Shown in pieces: positions 44,649 through 54,610 of a DNA stretch of 64,000 nt. Below the pieces are notes generated by a model, which ran no database searches, was not told the origin of the DNA, and saw only the letters and a program-made list of their open reading frames with translations. Origin of the DNA: Stenotrophomonas sp. 24(2023) (GTDB taxonomy: Bacteria; Pseudomonadota; Gammaproteobacteria; Xanthomonadales; Xanthomonadaceae); contig NZ_CP133160.1 of NCBI RefSeq assembly GCF_030913365.1, positions 3,262,001-3,326,000 of the forward strand, in the 5' to 3' direction. A program made the position numbers and the translations under genes. Numbering within the stretch: position 1 is the stretch's first letter; every line of letters starts with the position of its first letter.

Positions 44649-44727
44649 CCCCCCTTCTGTTAAGGGGGGCGCGCCAATGGCGCGGGGGATAGGTGGTAGG
44701 TCGGGACCCGCTGCTTGCGTAGCAAGC
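44649..44727. other. Series of three hairpins downstream of bamA
   Basis: CCCCCCTT / AAGGGGGG with a CTGTT loop (44649-44669); CGCGCC / GGCGCG with an AAT loop (44670-44684); GCTTGC / GCAAGC with a GTA loop (44713-44727). They lie between the bamA stop hairpin and its terminator and may stabilise the 3' end of the message. Confidence 0.6.
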
Positions 44728-44734
44728 CGCGGCG

Positions 44735-44775
44735 CACCTTCGGTGGTCAGTTCTTAGAACTGGCCACCGAAGGTG
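44735..44775 (-). other. Hairpin with the bamA stop codon as its loop
   Basis: The last six codons of bamA and the 19 bases after its TAA are inverted copies: 44757-44775 pairs with 44735-44753, 18 of 19 positions. The three-base loop is exactly the stop codon (TTA on +, TAA in the message). Confidence 0.85.
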
Positions 44776-47117
44776 AATTGCAGGCGCTCGATCTTGTCGT
44801 TGTCTTCCTTCTTGAACGGGAAGGCGTAGCTGATCGAGATCGGGCCCACCGGGGCGCGCCACAGCAGGGCGACACCGGCCGAGGCACGCAGTTCGTTGGC
44901 CTTGAAGTTGTCCACGCCGTTGTACACGTTGCCGAAGTCCACGAAGGCCGACACGCGGGCCGACGGGCTGTCGAACAGGCGCGGGAAGTAGGCTTCGATC
45001 GAGCCGACGGTCTTCAGCGAACCACCCAGCGGCTGGCCTTCCGGATAACCGTTGGTCACTTCGCGCGGGCCCAGGGTGTTGTCTTCGAAGCCGCGCACCG
45101 AGTTGGTGCCGCCGGCGTAGAAGTTCTCGTAGAACGGCAGGCCCTTGGCAGTGACCGGACGCAGGTTGCCGTCCTTGTCCGGCACCATCGCGGTCTTGTC
45201 CTTGCCATAGCTGTCGCCGTAACCGACTTCGGCGCGGGTGTTGATCACCAGCGACGGCATGATCGGCCAGTACTTGCTGATCTGGTAATTCAGCTTGTAG
45301 TACTCGATGGTCGAGCCCGGCAGGGTGGTTTCCAGGCCCACGCGCTGGTAGGTACCGCGGGTCGGCATGAAATAGTCGTTGCGCGAGTCGCGTGCCCAGC
45401 CCAGCTCCGTGCGCCACGCGTGGAAGGTCTTGCTGCCCAGCACGTTGATGTAGTCGATGATCGACTGCGGGGTGGAGCCCGGGTAGGTGGTGATCTGGTT
45501 GCTGTCGATGCCGAACATCAGCGAGACGGTGTCGGTCTCGGTGATCGGCACGCCGAACACCACCTGCGCCGAACCATTGGTGCTGTTGTACTGCGCGGTG
45601 TTGAAGTCGGAGTAGTCCAGTTCGCGCCAGGACAGGTTGTAGCCCAGCGACACGCCGTCATCGGTGAAGTACGGGTTGGTGTAGCTGAAGCCGTAGCGCT
45701 GCAGGTAGCTGCTGCGCGAGGCTTCCACGGACACGCGGTTGCCGCCGCCCAGGAAGTTGTTCTGCGACAGCTGCACGGAGGTGGTCATGCCGAAGGACTG
45801 CGAGTAGCCCAGGCCGAACACGAAGCTGCCGGAGGTGGTTTCCTTGACGTTGTAGACCACGTCGACCTGGTCGTTGCTGCCGGTCACCGCCGGGGTTTCC
45901 ACGTCCACCGACTCGAAGTAGCCCAGGCGCTGCAGGCGGATCTTGGAGCGGTCGATGGCGGCCTGCGAATACCAGCTGTTCTCGAACTGGCGCATTTCGC
46001 GACGCAACACTTCGTCGGAGGTGCGGGCGTTGCCCTTGAACACGATGCGGCGCACCGACACGCGCGGGCCGGGCACGACCTGCATGTTGATGGCCACCGT
46101 GCGCTCGGCACGGTTGGTGGTCGGGATCGGGTTCACCTTGGCGAAGGCGTAGCCGATGTTCGACAGCGAGTTGGTGATGGTGTTGGAGCTGAACTCCAGC
46201 AGCGCGCGCGAGAAGGTGTCGCCGGAGCGCTGGATGACCATGCGCTCGACGTCTTCCTGCGGCAGGATCGTGTCGCCGGTGACCTTGATCTCGGAAATCT
46301 TGTACTGCTCACCCTCGGTCACGCCGGCGGTGAGGAACATGTCGCGCTTGTCCGGGCTGATCGACACCTGGGTCGAATCGACGCTGAAATCGACATAGCC
46401 GCGGTCCAGGTACCAGGAGTTCAGCTTTTCCAGGTCGCCGGACAGCTTTTCCTTGGAGTACTGGTCATCGCGGCGGTACCACGACGCCCAGTTGTGCTCC
46501 TTCGACTCCCAGGTATCCAGGATGTCCTCGGCGTTGAACTTCTCGGTGCCGACCAGGTTGACGTGACGGATCTTGGCCGCCTTGCCTTCCTTGATGGCGA
46601 TGGCGATGTCCACGCGGTTGCGGTCCAGCGGGCTCACCGTCGGGGTGATCTCGACGTTGTACTTGCCGCGGTCGTTGTACTGGCGGCGCAGTTCCTGGGT
46701 CACGCGGTCCAGGCTCAGGCGGTCGAACGTGCCGCCTTCGGTCAGGCCGATGTCGGACAGGCCCTTGAGCAGCTGCTCGGACTTGATGTCCTTGTTGCCG
46801 GTCACGGTCAGCTTGTTGATCGCCGGGCGTTCCTTGACCGTCACCACCAGGATGCTGCCCTGGCGGTCGATCTGCACGTCCTCGAAGAAGCCGGTCTTGT
46901 ACAGGGCGCGGATGGTCTCGCCGACCTTGTTGTCGGTCAGGGTTTCGCCACGTTCCACCGGCAGGTAGGTGAACACGGTGCCCGAGCTGATGCGCTGCAG
47001 GCCATCGACGCGGATGTCGCTGACAGTGAAGGGCTCGGCTGCCTGGGCCAGGGCGGGAGCGCCGGTGACGGCGGCGAGGGCGAGGGCCAGCAGGCGGCGA
47101 TTGGGGAGTCGCGTCAT
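44754..47117 (-). CDS. bamA: Outer-membrane protein assembly factor BamA
   Basis: A 787-aa essential Omp85 protein that inserts beta-barrels into the outer membrane. ATG at 47117 gives the signal peptide MTRLPNRRLLALALAAVTG..ALAQA. Five POTRA domains follow (about 28-430), starting FTVSDIRVDGLQRIS. The C-terminal 16-strand barrel includes NSVRGFEDN (the RGF motif of loop 6) and ends in the terminal Phe (FGGQF). Upstream is rseP, 74 bp away, as in other proteobacteria. Downstream lies a dense set of hairpins, one of which loops out the stop codon. Confidence 0.98.
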   Translation of the reverse strand: MTRLPNRRLLALALAAVTGAPALAQAAEPFTVSDIRVDGLQRISSGTVFTYLPVERGETLTDNKVGETIRALYKTGFFEDVQIDRQGSILVVTVKERPAINKLTVTGNKDIKSEQLLKGLSDIGLTEGGTFDRLSLDRVTQELRRQYNDRGKYNVEITPTVSPLDRNRVDIAIAIKEGKAAKIRHVNLVGTEKFNAEDILDTWESKEHNWASWYRRDDQYSKEKLSGDLEKLNSWYLDRGYVDFSVDSTQVSISPDKRDMFLTAGVTEGEQYKISEIKVTGDTILPQEDVERMVIQRSGDTFSRALLEFSSNTITNSLSNIGYAFAKVNPIPTTNRAERTVAINMQVVPGPRVSVRRIVFKGNARTSDEVLRREMRQFENSWYSQAAIDRSKIRLQRLGYFESVDVETPAVTGSNDQVDVVYNVKETTSGSFVFGLGYSQSFGMTTSVQLSQNNFLGGGNRVSVEASRSSYLQRYGFSYTNPYFTDDGVSLGYNLSWRELDYSDFNTAQYNSTNGSAQVVFGVPITETDTVSLMFGIDSNQITTYPGSTPQSIIDYINVLGSKTFHAWRTELGWARDSRNDYFMPTRGTYQRVGLETTLPGSTIEYYKLNYQISKYWPIMPSLVINTRAEVGYGDSYGKDKTAMVPDKDGNLRPVTAKGLPFYENFYAGGTNSVRGFEDNTLGPREVTNGYPEGQPLGGSLKTVGSIEAYFPRLFDSPSARVSAFVDFGNVYNGVDNFKANELRASAGVALLWRAPVGPISISYAFPFKKEDNDKIERLQFTFGGQF

Positions 47118-47191
47118 GTCACGTCCGGTTGGAAGGTCGATTTCATTGGTGCGGGATGCCGACGGTGTAGACGGCGACAACGTGGAAAAGT

Positions 47192-48550
47192 TCATCGCGG
47201 GACCAGGCCGAGGAGGTCGTTGTAGAACGCCAACCCCATCAGCCCGGCCAGCAGCGCCAGGCCGATGTACTGACCTGCGGCGATGGCACGCTCGCTCAGC
47301 GGGCTGCCCTTGACCAACTCAATAAGGTAATACAGCAGGTGGCCGCCGTCCAAGATGGGAATGGGCAGCAGGTTGATGATGCACAGGCTCAGCGACAGCA
47401 GGGCCAGGAACTGCAGGAACCAGTCCAGGCCACGTTTGGCCGACAGGTTGGCGACCCGGGCGATGGTCACCGGGCCGGAAACGTTCTGTAGCGAAGCATG
47501 TCCGGTGACGATGCGGCGCATCATCGCCAGCGAATCGGCCGCCATCCGGCCGGTTTCGCCCAGGGCGACCGGCAGGGCGCCGAACACCCCGTACTGCAGC
47601 ACGGTGTCGTAGGCCGGGGTGTAGCTTTCGGGGTAGCGGATGCCCAGCTGCCAGGTCGGCTGGCCCTTGCCGTCCTTGCCCTGCTGCGGGGTGACCTCCA
47701 GGGCCAGGCGTTCGCCACCGCGCAGGACATCGATCATGCCCGGCCCGCCACGGCGGCCCAGGGCCTGGATTTCGGTGGCCACCTGGTCGGCGCCGTCGAT
47801 GCGCTGGCCGTCGATGGCCACGATCAGGTCGCCGGGCTGCAGCACGCCGGCGGCGGCCGAACCCTCGATCACCCCGTCCACGCGCGGGGGCTGCTGCCAG
47901 AACTGCCAGCTCATGCCCGCCAGCAGGGGCACGCGGCGTTCGTCGAAACCGGCCGGCAGCTGCGACAGCGGCAGGGTACGGGTGCGCACCTCGTCGTTGG
48001 CGTCCATCACCTCGACGGTGACATCGCGCCGGTCCATCGCCGCGGCGGTCAGTGCCATGCTGGCCTCGCCGGCGGTGTTCACCGTGCGCGTGTCGATGCG
48101 CAGCACGCGGTCGCCGCCGTGCAGGCCGGCAGCCGCAGCGATGCCGGTGGTGCGGCCCAGGGTCGCCGAATAATCCTGCTTGCCCAGCACGAACATCGCC
48201 CACAGCAGCAGCACGCACAGCAGCAGGTTGGCCAGGGGCCCGGCAGCGACCACGGCGATGCGCTGCCAGACCGACTTGTGGTTGAAGGCCTGGCCGCGTT
48301 CATGCGGATGAACCTCCACTTCGCGTTCATCCAGCATCTTCACGTAGCCGCCCAGCGGTATGGCGGCAATGGCGAACTCGGTGCCGTGGCGGTCGCGGCG
48401 CGACCACAGCGGGCGGCCGAAGCCCACCGAGAAGCGCAGCACCTTCACCCCGCAGCGGCGCGCGACCCAGTAATGGCCGAACTCGTGGAAGGTCACGAGC
48501 AGGCCCAGGCTGACGATCATCCACCAGACCGAACCGAGGAAGTCAGTCAT
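47192..48550 (-). CDS. rseP: Site-2 intramembrane protease RseP
   Basis: A 452-aa zinc metalloprotease in the inner membrane that trims anti-sigma factors such as RseA and old signal peptides. The zinc site HEFGH is at about 22-26 and the third-ligand motif LDGGH at about 398-402. Two periplasmic PDZ domains lie between (about 110-300; GVLQPGDLIVAIDGQRI). Four membrane helices. It sits between bamA and dxr, the conserved order of envelope genes. Confidence 0.97.
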   Translation of the reverse strand: MTDFLGSVWWMIVSLGLLVTFHEFGHYWVARRCGVKVLRFSVGFGRPLWSRRDRHGTEFAIAAIPLGGYVKMLDEREVEVHPHERGQAFNHKSVWQRIAVVAAGPLANLLLCVLLLWAMFVLGKQDYSATLGRTTGIAAAAGLHGGDRVLRIDTRTVNTAGEASMALTAAAMDRRDVTVEVMDANDEVRTRTLPLSQLPAGFDERRVPLLAGMSWQFWQQPPRVDGVIEGSAAAGVLQPGDLIVAIDGQRIDGADQVATEIQALGRRGGPGMIDVLRGGERLALEVTPQQGKDGKGQPTWQLGIRYPESYTPAYDTVLQYGVFGALPVALGETGRMAADSLAMMRRIVTGHASLQNVSGPVTIARVANLSAKRGLDWFLQFLALLSLSLCIINLLPIPILDGGHLLYYLIELVKGSPLSERAIAAGQYIGLALLAGLMGLAFYNDLLGLVPR

Positions 48551-48599
48551 GGCAGCTCACGGTGGCAAGGTGGGACGTCGGCGTCATTCAGGCGGGAAC

Positions 48600-49790
48600 T
48601 CAGGCGGCGGCGATGGCGTTCAGGGTGAGCTGGCGGGCACGCTGGTCGGCGGACAGCAGGACCTCCAGTGTATCGGCAGGCTCGGCCGGCAGTGTTGACA
48701 GAGCGTTAGCGACCAGGGCCGGAATGGCAAGAAAACCGACGCGGCCCTGAAGAAACGCTGAAACCGCCTCTTCGTTGGCGGCGTTGAGCACCGCCGGTGC
48801 GGTCCCGCCGGCATCCATGGCCTGCCAGGCCAGGGCCAGGCAGGGGAAGGCGTCGGTGTCGGGCGCTTCGAAATCCAGCCGGCCCTGGGCCAACAGGTCC
48901 AGCCCGCCCACGCCGGCCTCGATGCGCTGCGGCCAGCCCAGGCCGACGGCCAGGGTGGTGCGCATGTCCGGCAGGCCCATCTGCGCCAGGGTGGAGCCAT
49001 CGATGAATTCGACCAGCGAATGCACCAGGCTCTGCGGGTGCACCAGCACCTGGATGCGCTGCGCCGGCACGTGGAACAGGTGGTGGGCCTCGATGACTTC
49101 CAGCCCCTTGTTCATCAACGTCGCCGAGTCGACCGAGATCTTCGGCCCCATCGACCACTTCGGGTGGGCCACGGCCTGCGCCGGGGTGACCTGTTCCAGG
49201 TCGGCGCGGCGGCGCCCGCGGAACGGCCCGCCGGAGGCGGTCAGCAGGATCCGGCGCACGCCGGCACCGTCCAGGCTGGCATCGCGCGAGCGCAGGCACT
49301 GGAAGATCGCGCTGTGCTCGCTGTCGATCGGGATGATCTCGGCCCCGGCCCGCTCGGCGGTGCGGGTCAGCAGTTCGCCGGCCAGCACCAGGGATTCCTT
49401 GTTGGCCAGCAGGATGCGCTTGCCGGCGGCGGCGGCGGCCAGGGTGGAGGACAGCCCGGCCGCCCCCACGATGGCGGCCACCACGGTGTCGCAGGCATCG
49501 CTGGCGGCCAGCTGGTCCAGCGCGGCACTGCCGGCATGGGGCTGGGTGGCCAGCCCGGCCGCACGCAGGCCGTCACGCAGGGCCGGGTAGAGCTGTTCGT
49601 CGGCAATGACCGCGTGCGTGGGCTGGTGCGTGCGGCACAGGTCCAGCAGCGCCTGGAGCTGGCGGCCCGCCGCCAGCACGGTGACCTGGAAGCGGTCCGG
49701 GTGGCGTGCGATCACGTCCAGCGCCGAAGCACCGATCGAGCCGGTGGCGCCGAGCACGGCGACCCGGCGCAGGTTCATTGCGGCATCCAT
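48600..49790 (-). CDS. dxr: 1-deoxy-D-xylulose-5-phosphate reductoisomerase
   Basis: A 396-aa NADPH enzyme, second step of the MEP isoprenoid pathway. NADPH site VLGATGSIG (about 12-20), NKESLV, and the metal/substrate stretch [30 protein letters not shown] is the signature, and NAANEEAV is near the C-terminus. ATG at 49790, or 49778 (MNLRRVAV), can start it; the first lies two bases after the cdsA stop codon. It feeds isoprenoid precursors to the neighbouring uppS. Confidence 0.97.
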   Translation of the reverse strand: MDAAMNLRRVAVLGATGSIGASALDVIARHPDRFQVTVLAAGRQLQALLDLCRTHQPTHAVIADEQLYPALRDGLRAAGLATQPHAGSAALDQLAASDACDTVVAAIVGAAGLSSTLAAAAAGKRILLANKESLVLAGELLTRTAERAGAEIIPIDSEHSAIFQCLRSRDASLDGAGVRRILLTASGGPFRGRRRADLEQVTPAQAVAHPKWSMGPKISVDSATLMNKGLEVIEAHHLFHVPAQRIQVLVHPQSLVHSLVEFIDGSTLAQMGLPDMRTTLAVGLGWPQRIEAGVGGLDLLAQGRLDFEAPDTDAFPCLALAWQAMDAGGTAPAVLNAANEEAVSAFLQGRVGFLAIPALVANALSTLPAEPADTLEVLLSADQRARQLTLNAIAAA

Positions 49791-49792
49791 GG

Positions 49793-50629
49793 TCAGAATC
49801 CGAAGATGGCCTTGCCCAGCGCGAACACCGGCAGGGCCGCCAGCACGCCGTCGACGCGGTCGAGCACGCCACCGTGGCCGGGAATCAGGTTGCCCGAATC
49901 CTTGGCACCGGCATGGCGCTTGATCAGGCTTTCGTACAGGTCGCCCAGTACCGAGGCGAACACGGCCACCACCGAGGTGACCAGCAGCCCGGGCAGGTGC
50001 GCGGTCTCCACGCCGGCCAGCCAGCCCAGGCCGAGGGCAACGGCCACGCCGGCCAGCAGGCCGCCGAACAGGCCTTCCCAGGTCTTGTTCGGGCTGATCC
50101 GCGGGGCCAGCTTGTGGCGCCCGAAGCGGCGCCCGGCGAAGTAGGCGCCCGAATCGGCCGCCCACACCAGCGCCAGCGCGGCCAGCAGCCACAGGTGGCC
50201 ATTGCCGGTGGTGGAATCGCCACCGGCATGGATCAGCACCAGCGAGGCCCACGCCGGCACGATGGCCAGCGTACCCGCCAGCAGCTTGAAGATGCGCGCC
50301 GGGCTGCCCGGCTGGGTGCCGAACTGGTAGAAGCGCAGCCACAGCAGGGCCAGCAGCCACCAGCCGACCCCCACCAGGGTGGCGATCTGGAACAGCACCA
50401 TGCTGCCGGCGTCGGCCCAGACCATCAGCACCATCAGCACCAGGTTCAGCACCAGCAGCACGGTACGGGCCAGCGTATCGTCCACCTCGGCCAGCTTCAG
50501 CCATTCCCACAGGCCGATCAGCAGGACGGCGGCAGCCGCGGCGGCCAGCCACTGGGTCGGCAGCAGCAGGATCGCGGCGATGGCAGCCGGCGCCATGATG
50601 AGCGCGGCAAGGACTCGGGTCTTGGTCAT
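49793..50629 (-). CDS. cdsA: Phosphatidate cytidylyltransferase
   Basis: A 278-aa membrane enzyme making CDP-diacylglycerol, the precursor of all phospholipids. Eight or so hydrophobic helices. The C-terminal CDS signature is [19 protein letters not shown] (about 240-258), holding the metal-binding acidic residues. ATG at 50629 overlaps the uppS stop by four bases (ATGA), so the pair is translationally coupled. Confidence 0.96.
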   Translation of the reverse strand: MTKTRVLAALIMAPAAIAAILLLPTQWLAAAAAAVLLIGLWEWLKLAEVDDTLARTVLLVLNLVLMVLMVWADAGSMVLFQIATLVGVGWWLLALLWLRFYQFGTQPGSPARIFKLLAGTLAIVPAWASLVLIHAGGDSTTGNGHLWLLAALALVWAADSGAYFAGRRFGRHKLAPRISPNKTWEGLFGGLLAGVAVALGLGWLAGVETAHLPGLLVTSVVAVFASVLGDLYESLIKRHAGAKDSGNLIPGHGGVLDRVDGVLAALPVFALGKAIFGF

Positions 50630-51393
50630 GGAATGGACGTCTCGGTGGCCAGGGCGGCGATCTGGGCGCTGGTCAGGCCGAAGCGGCGTTCGCGCCCGGC
50701 ATAGGCGTCAAGTGCCAACTGCAGCTGCGTGGCATCGAAATCCGGCCACAGCGCCTCGGTGAACCACAGCTCGGTGTAGGCCAGCTGCCACAGCAGGAAG
50801 TTGCTGATGCGGGTGTCGCCGCCGGTGCGGATGAACAGGTCCGGCGGCGGCAGGTCGGCCAGGGCGACGTGACGGCCCAGCAGGCTTTCGTCGATCTGTT
50901 CGGGCAGCAGGCGGCCGGCAGCCACCTCGGCGGCCAGCGCGCGGGCGGCATGGGCGATGTCCTGCCGTCCACCATAGCTGGCGGCGATGGACAGGGTCAT
51001 GGCCGTGTTGTCGGCGGTGCGCTGTTCGGCCAGCTGCATGCGGCTGACCAGCCCGGCACCGAAACGCTCGCGGTCGCCGATGAAGCGCACGCGCACGCCA
51101 CGGCGGTGCAGCTCGTCCACTTCGCGGTCGAGCGCGCCGAGGAACAGTTTCATCAGCGCATCGACTTCCTCCTGCGGCCGGCCCCAGTTCTCGCTGGAGA
51201 AGGCGAACAGGGTCAGCGCGGGGATGCCCAGTTCAAGGCAGCGCTCGATCGTACGGTTGACCGCGCGCGCACCGGCACGGTGGCCGATGATGCGGGGGCG
51301 GCGGCGCAGCTGCGCCCAACGCCCGTTGCCATCCATGATGATGGCAACGTGGCGCGGCAGCGCGGCCGGAAGAGGAGGCGGGACTGAAGGCAT
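50626..51393 (-). CDS. uppS: Undecaprenyl diphosphate synthase
   Basis: A 255-aa cis-prenyltransferase that makes the C55 carrier for peptidoglycan and O-antigen. [11 protein letters not shown] (about 17-27) carries the catalytic Asp. [15 protein letters not shown] (about 73-78) and [21 protein letters not shown] (split here as [12 protein letters not shown] and LLWQLAYTE) are the other conserved blocks. Its role in cell-wall supply links it to cdsA and dxr in this operon; frr ends six bases upstream of its ATG. Confidence 0.96.
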   Translation of the reverse strand: MPSVPPPLPAALPRHVAIIMDGNGRWAQLRRRPRIIGHRAGARAVNRTIERCLELGIPALTLFAFSSENWGRPQEEVDALMKLFLGALDREVDELHRRGVRVRFIGDRERFGAGLVSRMQLAEQRTADNTAMTLSIAASYGGRQDIAHAARALAAEVAAGRLLPEQIDESLLGRHVALADLPPPDLFIRTGGDTRISNFLLWQLAYTELWFTEALWPDFDATQLQLALDAYAGRERRFGLTSAQIAALATETSIP

Positions 51394-51398
51394 CGACT

Positions 51399-51953
51399 TC
51401 AGACCGACAGCAGTTCCTTTTCCTTTTCGGCGACGACCTTGTCGACGTCCTTGATGCTGGCATCGGTCAGCTTCTGGATGTCGTCTTCGCCGCGCTTCTT
51501 CTCGTCTTCGCTGATCGCCTTGTCCTTGACCAGCTTGGCCACTTCCTTGTTGGCATCCTGGCGGATGTTGCGGATGGCGATCTTGGCGCCTTCGCCTTCC
51601 TTCTGCACCTGCTTGACCAGCTCCTTGCGGCGCTCTTCGGTCGGCGGCGGCATGTTGATGCGGATCGCCGCGCCCAGCGTGTTCGGGGTGAACTCGTGGT
51701 TGTACAGGCCCTTCTCGATTTCCTTGATCATGCTCTTGTCGAAGGGCGTGACCAGCAGCGAGTGGGCATCGGCGTTGGAAATGGACGCCACCTGGTTCAG
51801 CGGGGTGCTGGCGTTGCCATAGGCGTTGACCGTCACGCGGTCCAGCAGGGCGGGGGTGGCACGCCCGGTGCGGACGGAGGTGAGGGTGTGCTTCAGAGCG
51901 TCGATGCTCTTGGCCATGCGCGTCTGCGCGTTGTTCTTGATGTCGTTGAGCAT
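51399..51953 (-). CDS. frr: Ribosome recycling factor
   Basis: A 184-aa protein that, with EF-G, splits the post-termination ribosome. MLNDIKNNAQTRMAKSI begins the first helix. RTGRATPALLDRV and VNAYG lie in the middle, and the C-terminal helical arm includes RRKELVKQVQKEGEGAKIAI. Length is standard. It sits five bases before uppS and 94 bp after pyrH, as in E. coli. Confidence 0.97.
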   Translation of the reverse strand: MLNDIKNNAQTRMAKSIDALKHTLTSVRTGRATPALLDRVTVNAYGNASTPLNQVASISNADAHSLLVTPFDKSMIKEIEKGLYNHEFTPNTLGAAIRINMPPPTEERRKELVKQVQKEGEGAKIAIRNIRQDANKEVAKLVKDKAISEDEKKRGEDDIQKLTDASIKDVDKVVAEKEKELLSV

Positions 51954-52047
51954 CGCCCGGGTCCTGGATGTAACTGGAATCGGGCGATTATAGGCGAATA
52001 CGGGACGACGCCGGGCCCGGAGCGGGCTGGCGTCGCCCGGACCCGGT

Positions 52048-52776
52048 TCAGGCCGGGTCGCGGCCCTGCACCAGGGTGCCGATATTGGAGCCGTGCAGGA
52101 TCTTCAGCAGCTCGCCCGGCTGGCCCATGTCGAACACGCGCATCGGCAGGTCGCTGTCGCGGGCCAGGGCGAAGGCGGCCGTATCCATCACTTCCAGGCC
52201 GCGGCGGATCACCTCGTCGTAGCTCAGGCTGTCAAAGCGCACGGCATCGCTGTACTTGTTGGGGTCCTTGTCGTAGACACCATCCACCTTGGTGGCCTTC
52301 AGCAGCAGGTCGGCGCCGATCTCGATGGCGCGCAGTGCCGCGCCCGAATCGGTGGTGAAGAACGGGCTGCCGACGCCGGCGGCGAAGATGACCAGGCGGC
52401 CCTTTTCCAGGTGGCGGATGGCGCGGCGGCGGATGTAGTCCTCGCACACGTCGTTGATCTTGATCGCGCTCATCACGCGGGCCTTGGCGCCCAGTTTCTC
52501 CAGCGCGTCCTGCATGGCCAGGGCGTTGATGACCGTGGCCAGCATGCCCATCTGGTCGCCGGTGACGCGGTCCATGCCGCCGGCGGCCAGGCCTGCGCCG
52601 CGGAAGATGTTGCCGCCGCCGATCACCAGGGCCACTTCGGCGCCGGCCTGCTGGGCTTCGATGACCTCACGGGCCAGGCGGTTGATGACCTTCGGGTCGA
52701 TGCCGTAGTCCTCGTCTCCCATCAGCGCCTCCCCGGAAAGTTTCAACAGGATGCGGCGATAGGCGAGCTTGGACAT
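52048..52776 (-). CDS. pyrH: UMP kinase
   Basis: A 242-aa hexameric kinase converting UMP to UDP, under allosteric GTP/UTP control in this class. [20 protein letters not shown] (about 7-26) includes the phosphate-binding loop. [12 protein letters not shown] and [20 protein letters not shown] follow, and YDKDPNKY lies in the C-terminal half. It is separated from tsf, its E. coli neighbour, by an HDOD-GGDEF gene. Confidence 0.97.
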   Translation of the reverse strand: MSKLAYRRILLKLSGEALMGDEDYGIDPKVINRLAREVIEAQQAGAEVALVIGGGNIFRGAGLAAGGMDRVTGDQMGMLATVINALAMQDALEKLGAKARVMSAIKINDVCEDYIRRRAIRHLEKGRLVIFAAGVGSPFFTTDSGAALRAIEIGADLLLKATKVDGVYDKDPNKYSDAVRFDSLSYDEVIRRGLEVMDTAAFALARDSDLPMRVFDMGQPGELLKILHGSNIGTLVQGRDPA

Positions 52777-52873
52777 GGGAACCTCGGGTGCGTGGAATCG
52801 CGGGGGATTCTACTGGCAAGTGGCCCCCGGCCAAAGTGTTTTGTGCATTGCAGCGCGATCGGGCGGCTGTCGT

Positions 52874-54412
52874 TCAGCCCAGTTCCACCCCGGCCGCGGC
52901 CGCCAGTTCGTCATGGCCCAGCTCGCCGGGGGAGCGGGCGATGACCCGGTTGCGGCCCAGGTTCTTGGAGCGGTACAGCACATCGTCGGCCGCGCGCAGC
53001 AGGTCGTTCACATCGGCAAAGCGTTCGTAACCGCCCTGGGTGGCCACGCCGGCGGAGAAGGTCACGAACAGCGGCCCGCCCTCCAGTTCGGCCATGGGCG
53101 TGGACACGATGCTGGCCAGCACGCGCCGGATCACGTCCAGGGCCACGTTCTCGGTGGTGTTGGGCAGCAGGGCCACGAACTCCTCGCCGCCGAAGCGCGC
53201 CACGGTGTCGCTGTGGCGCAGCTGCCCCTGCAGCTTGCCGGCGAACACGCGCAGCACCTCATCGCCGGTGAGATGGCCGTGGGCGTCGTTGATCTTCTTG
53301 AAGTCATCCAGGTCGATGAAGGCCACCGACAGCGGCCAGCCATGCCGGGCGGCGCGGTTGAATTCCTGTTCCAGCACCGCTTCGAGCTGGCGCCGGTTGA
53401 GGACGCCGGTCAATGCGTCGCGGTGGGCCTGGTCGGCCAGCCGCTTGGCGCGGGCTTCGAATTCGTCGGCGCGACGGCGCGCCTGCTCGGCATCCTGCAT
53501 TTCACGCAGGTTGCGCAGCGTGGCCAGTTCCTGTGCGTGGTCGATCAGTTCGCGCACCCGCAGCGGGGAATTGAGCCCGCTGTCAAACAGGCTGGCGATG
53601 TCCGGCAGGGCCTCGCTGATGCGGGCCAGCACCTGGTCGAAGCGGGCGCTGTCCAGGCCCAGCTGGGCATGCACCTGCTGCAGGGCGCATTCACGCGCAG
53701 CGTCGGCATCGTCGGCCAGCCAGATGTCGGCCACCGGGCCGGCCAGCTGCACGCAGGCCTGGAACGGGTCGCTGGCCGGTTCGCCATCCTCGCTGCGCTT
53801 GATGCTGTCCACCAGGTAGCGTGGCAGGCCCCACTGCTCGGCCACCCAGGCGCCGACATCGGCGTGGGTGCAGTCCAGTGCCTCGCGCTCGCGCGCGACC
53901 AGGGCCGTGTTGTCCTGGGCATCGCGCAGCAGGGGCAGGTAACGGTCGGGTTGTGTCTGTGCCAGGCACAGCACGCCGATGTCCTGCAGCAGGCCGGCCA
54001 GCATCAGCTCCTCCAGCCGGCGCAGGCCACGGGCCTGGCCCAGCTGGCTGGCCGCCAGTGCGCTGAGGATGCTGCGCCGCCAGGCGCGCTCGCGCAGGTC
54101 ATGGCTGTCGCCGCCATTGCCGACCAGGCCCTGGGTGACCGTGAAGCCCAGCGCCAGGCTCACCGTGGCGTTCAGGCCCAGCATGGTCAGCGCCTGGGCC
54201 AGGTTCTCGATGCGCCGGCGGCTTGCGTACAGCGGTGAATTGGCGATGCGCAGCATGCGCGCGCTGAGCGCCATGTCGATGGCGATGATGTCCGCGGCGG
54301 TGGCGATTTCCGCCTCCGGATCCTGCGCCAGCTCGATGATGCGCAGGGCGATCCCCGGCGGCGAGGGCAGGTTGCGGCACAGGGTCAGGGCGGCGGTCAG
54401 CTCGGGCGACAT
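52874..54412 (-). CDS. HDOD-GGDEF protein, probable diguanylate cyclase
   Basis: A 512-aa soluble protein. The N-terminal HDOD domain (about 8-215; LPSPPGIALRIIELAQDPEAE, then IANSPLYASRR and HADVGAWVAEQWGLPRYLV) is a degenerate HD-fold used for signalling. A short helical coil (about 295-335) leads to GGDEF (about 333-490). The site GGEEF is intact (about 405), and an RxxD motif (RHSD) lies five residues upstream, so it should make c-di-GMP with feedback. ATG at 54412 is chosen. It interrupts the usual tsf-pyrH adjacency. The stimulus is unknown. Confidence 0.9.
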   Translation of the reverse strand: MSPELTAALTLCRNLPSPPGIALRIIELAQDPEAEIATAADIIAIDMALSARMLRIANSPLYASRRRIENLAQALTMLGLNATVSLALGFTVTQGLVGNGGDSHDLRERAWRRSILSALAASQLGQARGLRRLEELMLAGLLQDIGVLCLAQTQPDRYLPLLRDAQDNTALVAREREALDCTHADVGAWVAEQWGLPRYLVDSIKRSEDGEPASDPFQACVQLAGPVADIWLADDADAARECALQQVHAQLGLDSARFDQVLARISEALPDIASLFDSGLNSPLRVRELIDHAQELATLRNLREMQDAEQARRRADEFEARAKRLADQAHRDALTGVLNRRQLEAVLEQEFNRAARHGWPLSVAFIDLDDFKKINDAHGHLTGDEVLRVFAGKLQGQLRHSDTVARFGGEEFVALLPNTTENVALDVIRRVLASIVSTPMAELEGGPLFVTFSAGVATQGGYERFADVNDLLRAADDVLYRSKNLGRNRVIARSPGELGHDELAAAAGVELG

Positions 54413-54547
54413 GTCGGGTCTTTCGGATTCCAGTAGGACAAGAATACCGAGGAATACATCACAGTCTTGGTGTCGTCTTCCTGCTAAGGACTGCGTCGTT
54501 CCCCAGTGGGGGAGTATCGGCCCGAATCGCTCACAACGCAAAAGGTA

Positions 54548-54579
54548 AAAAAAAGGAAGCCGCGCGGTGCGCGGCTTCC
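54548..54579 (-). terminator. Rho-independent terminator of tsf
   Basis: Stem GGAAGCCGCGC (54555-54565) with its complement (54569-54579), loop GGT. On the minus strand it is followed by a run of eight T (AAAAAAAA at 54547-54554). It lies about 30 bp after the tsf stop and closes the rpsB-tsf unit. Confidence 0.92.
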
Positions 54580-54610
54580 CCGGGTCATCCTGCAGCCGGA
54601 AAGGCTGGAA

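Noticed and set aside
44715..47225. A long open frame opposite bamA
   Set aside because: BamA on the minus strand is unambiguous, and the antisense product is a shadow.
49020..50704. Plus-strand frames opposite dxr and cdsA
   Set aside because: Both genes are confirmed on the minus strand with conserved motifs and tight gene overlaps.
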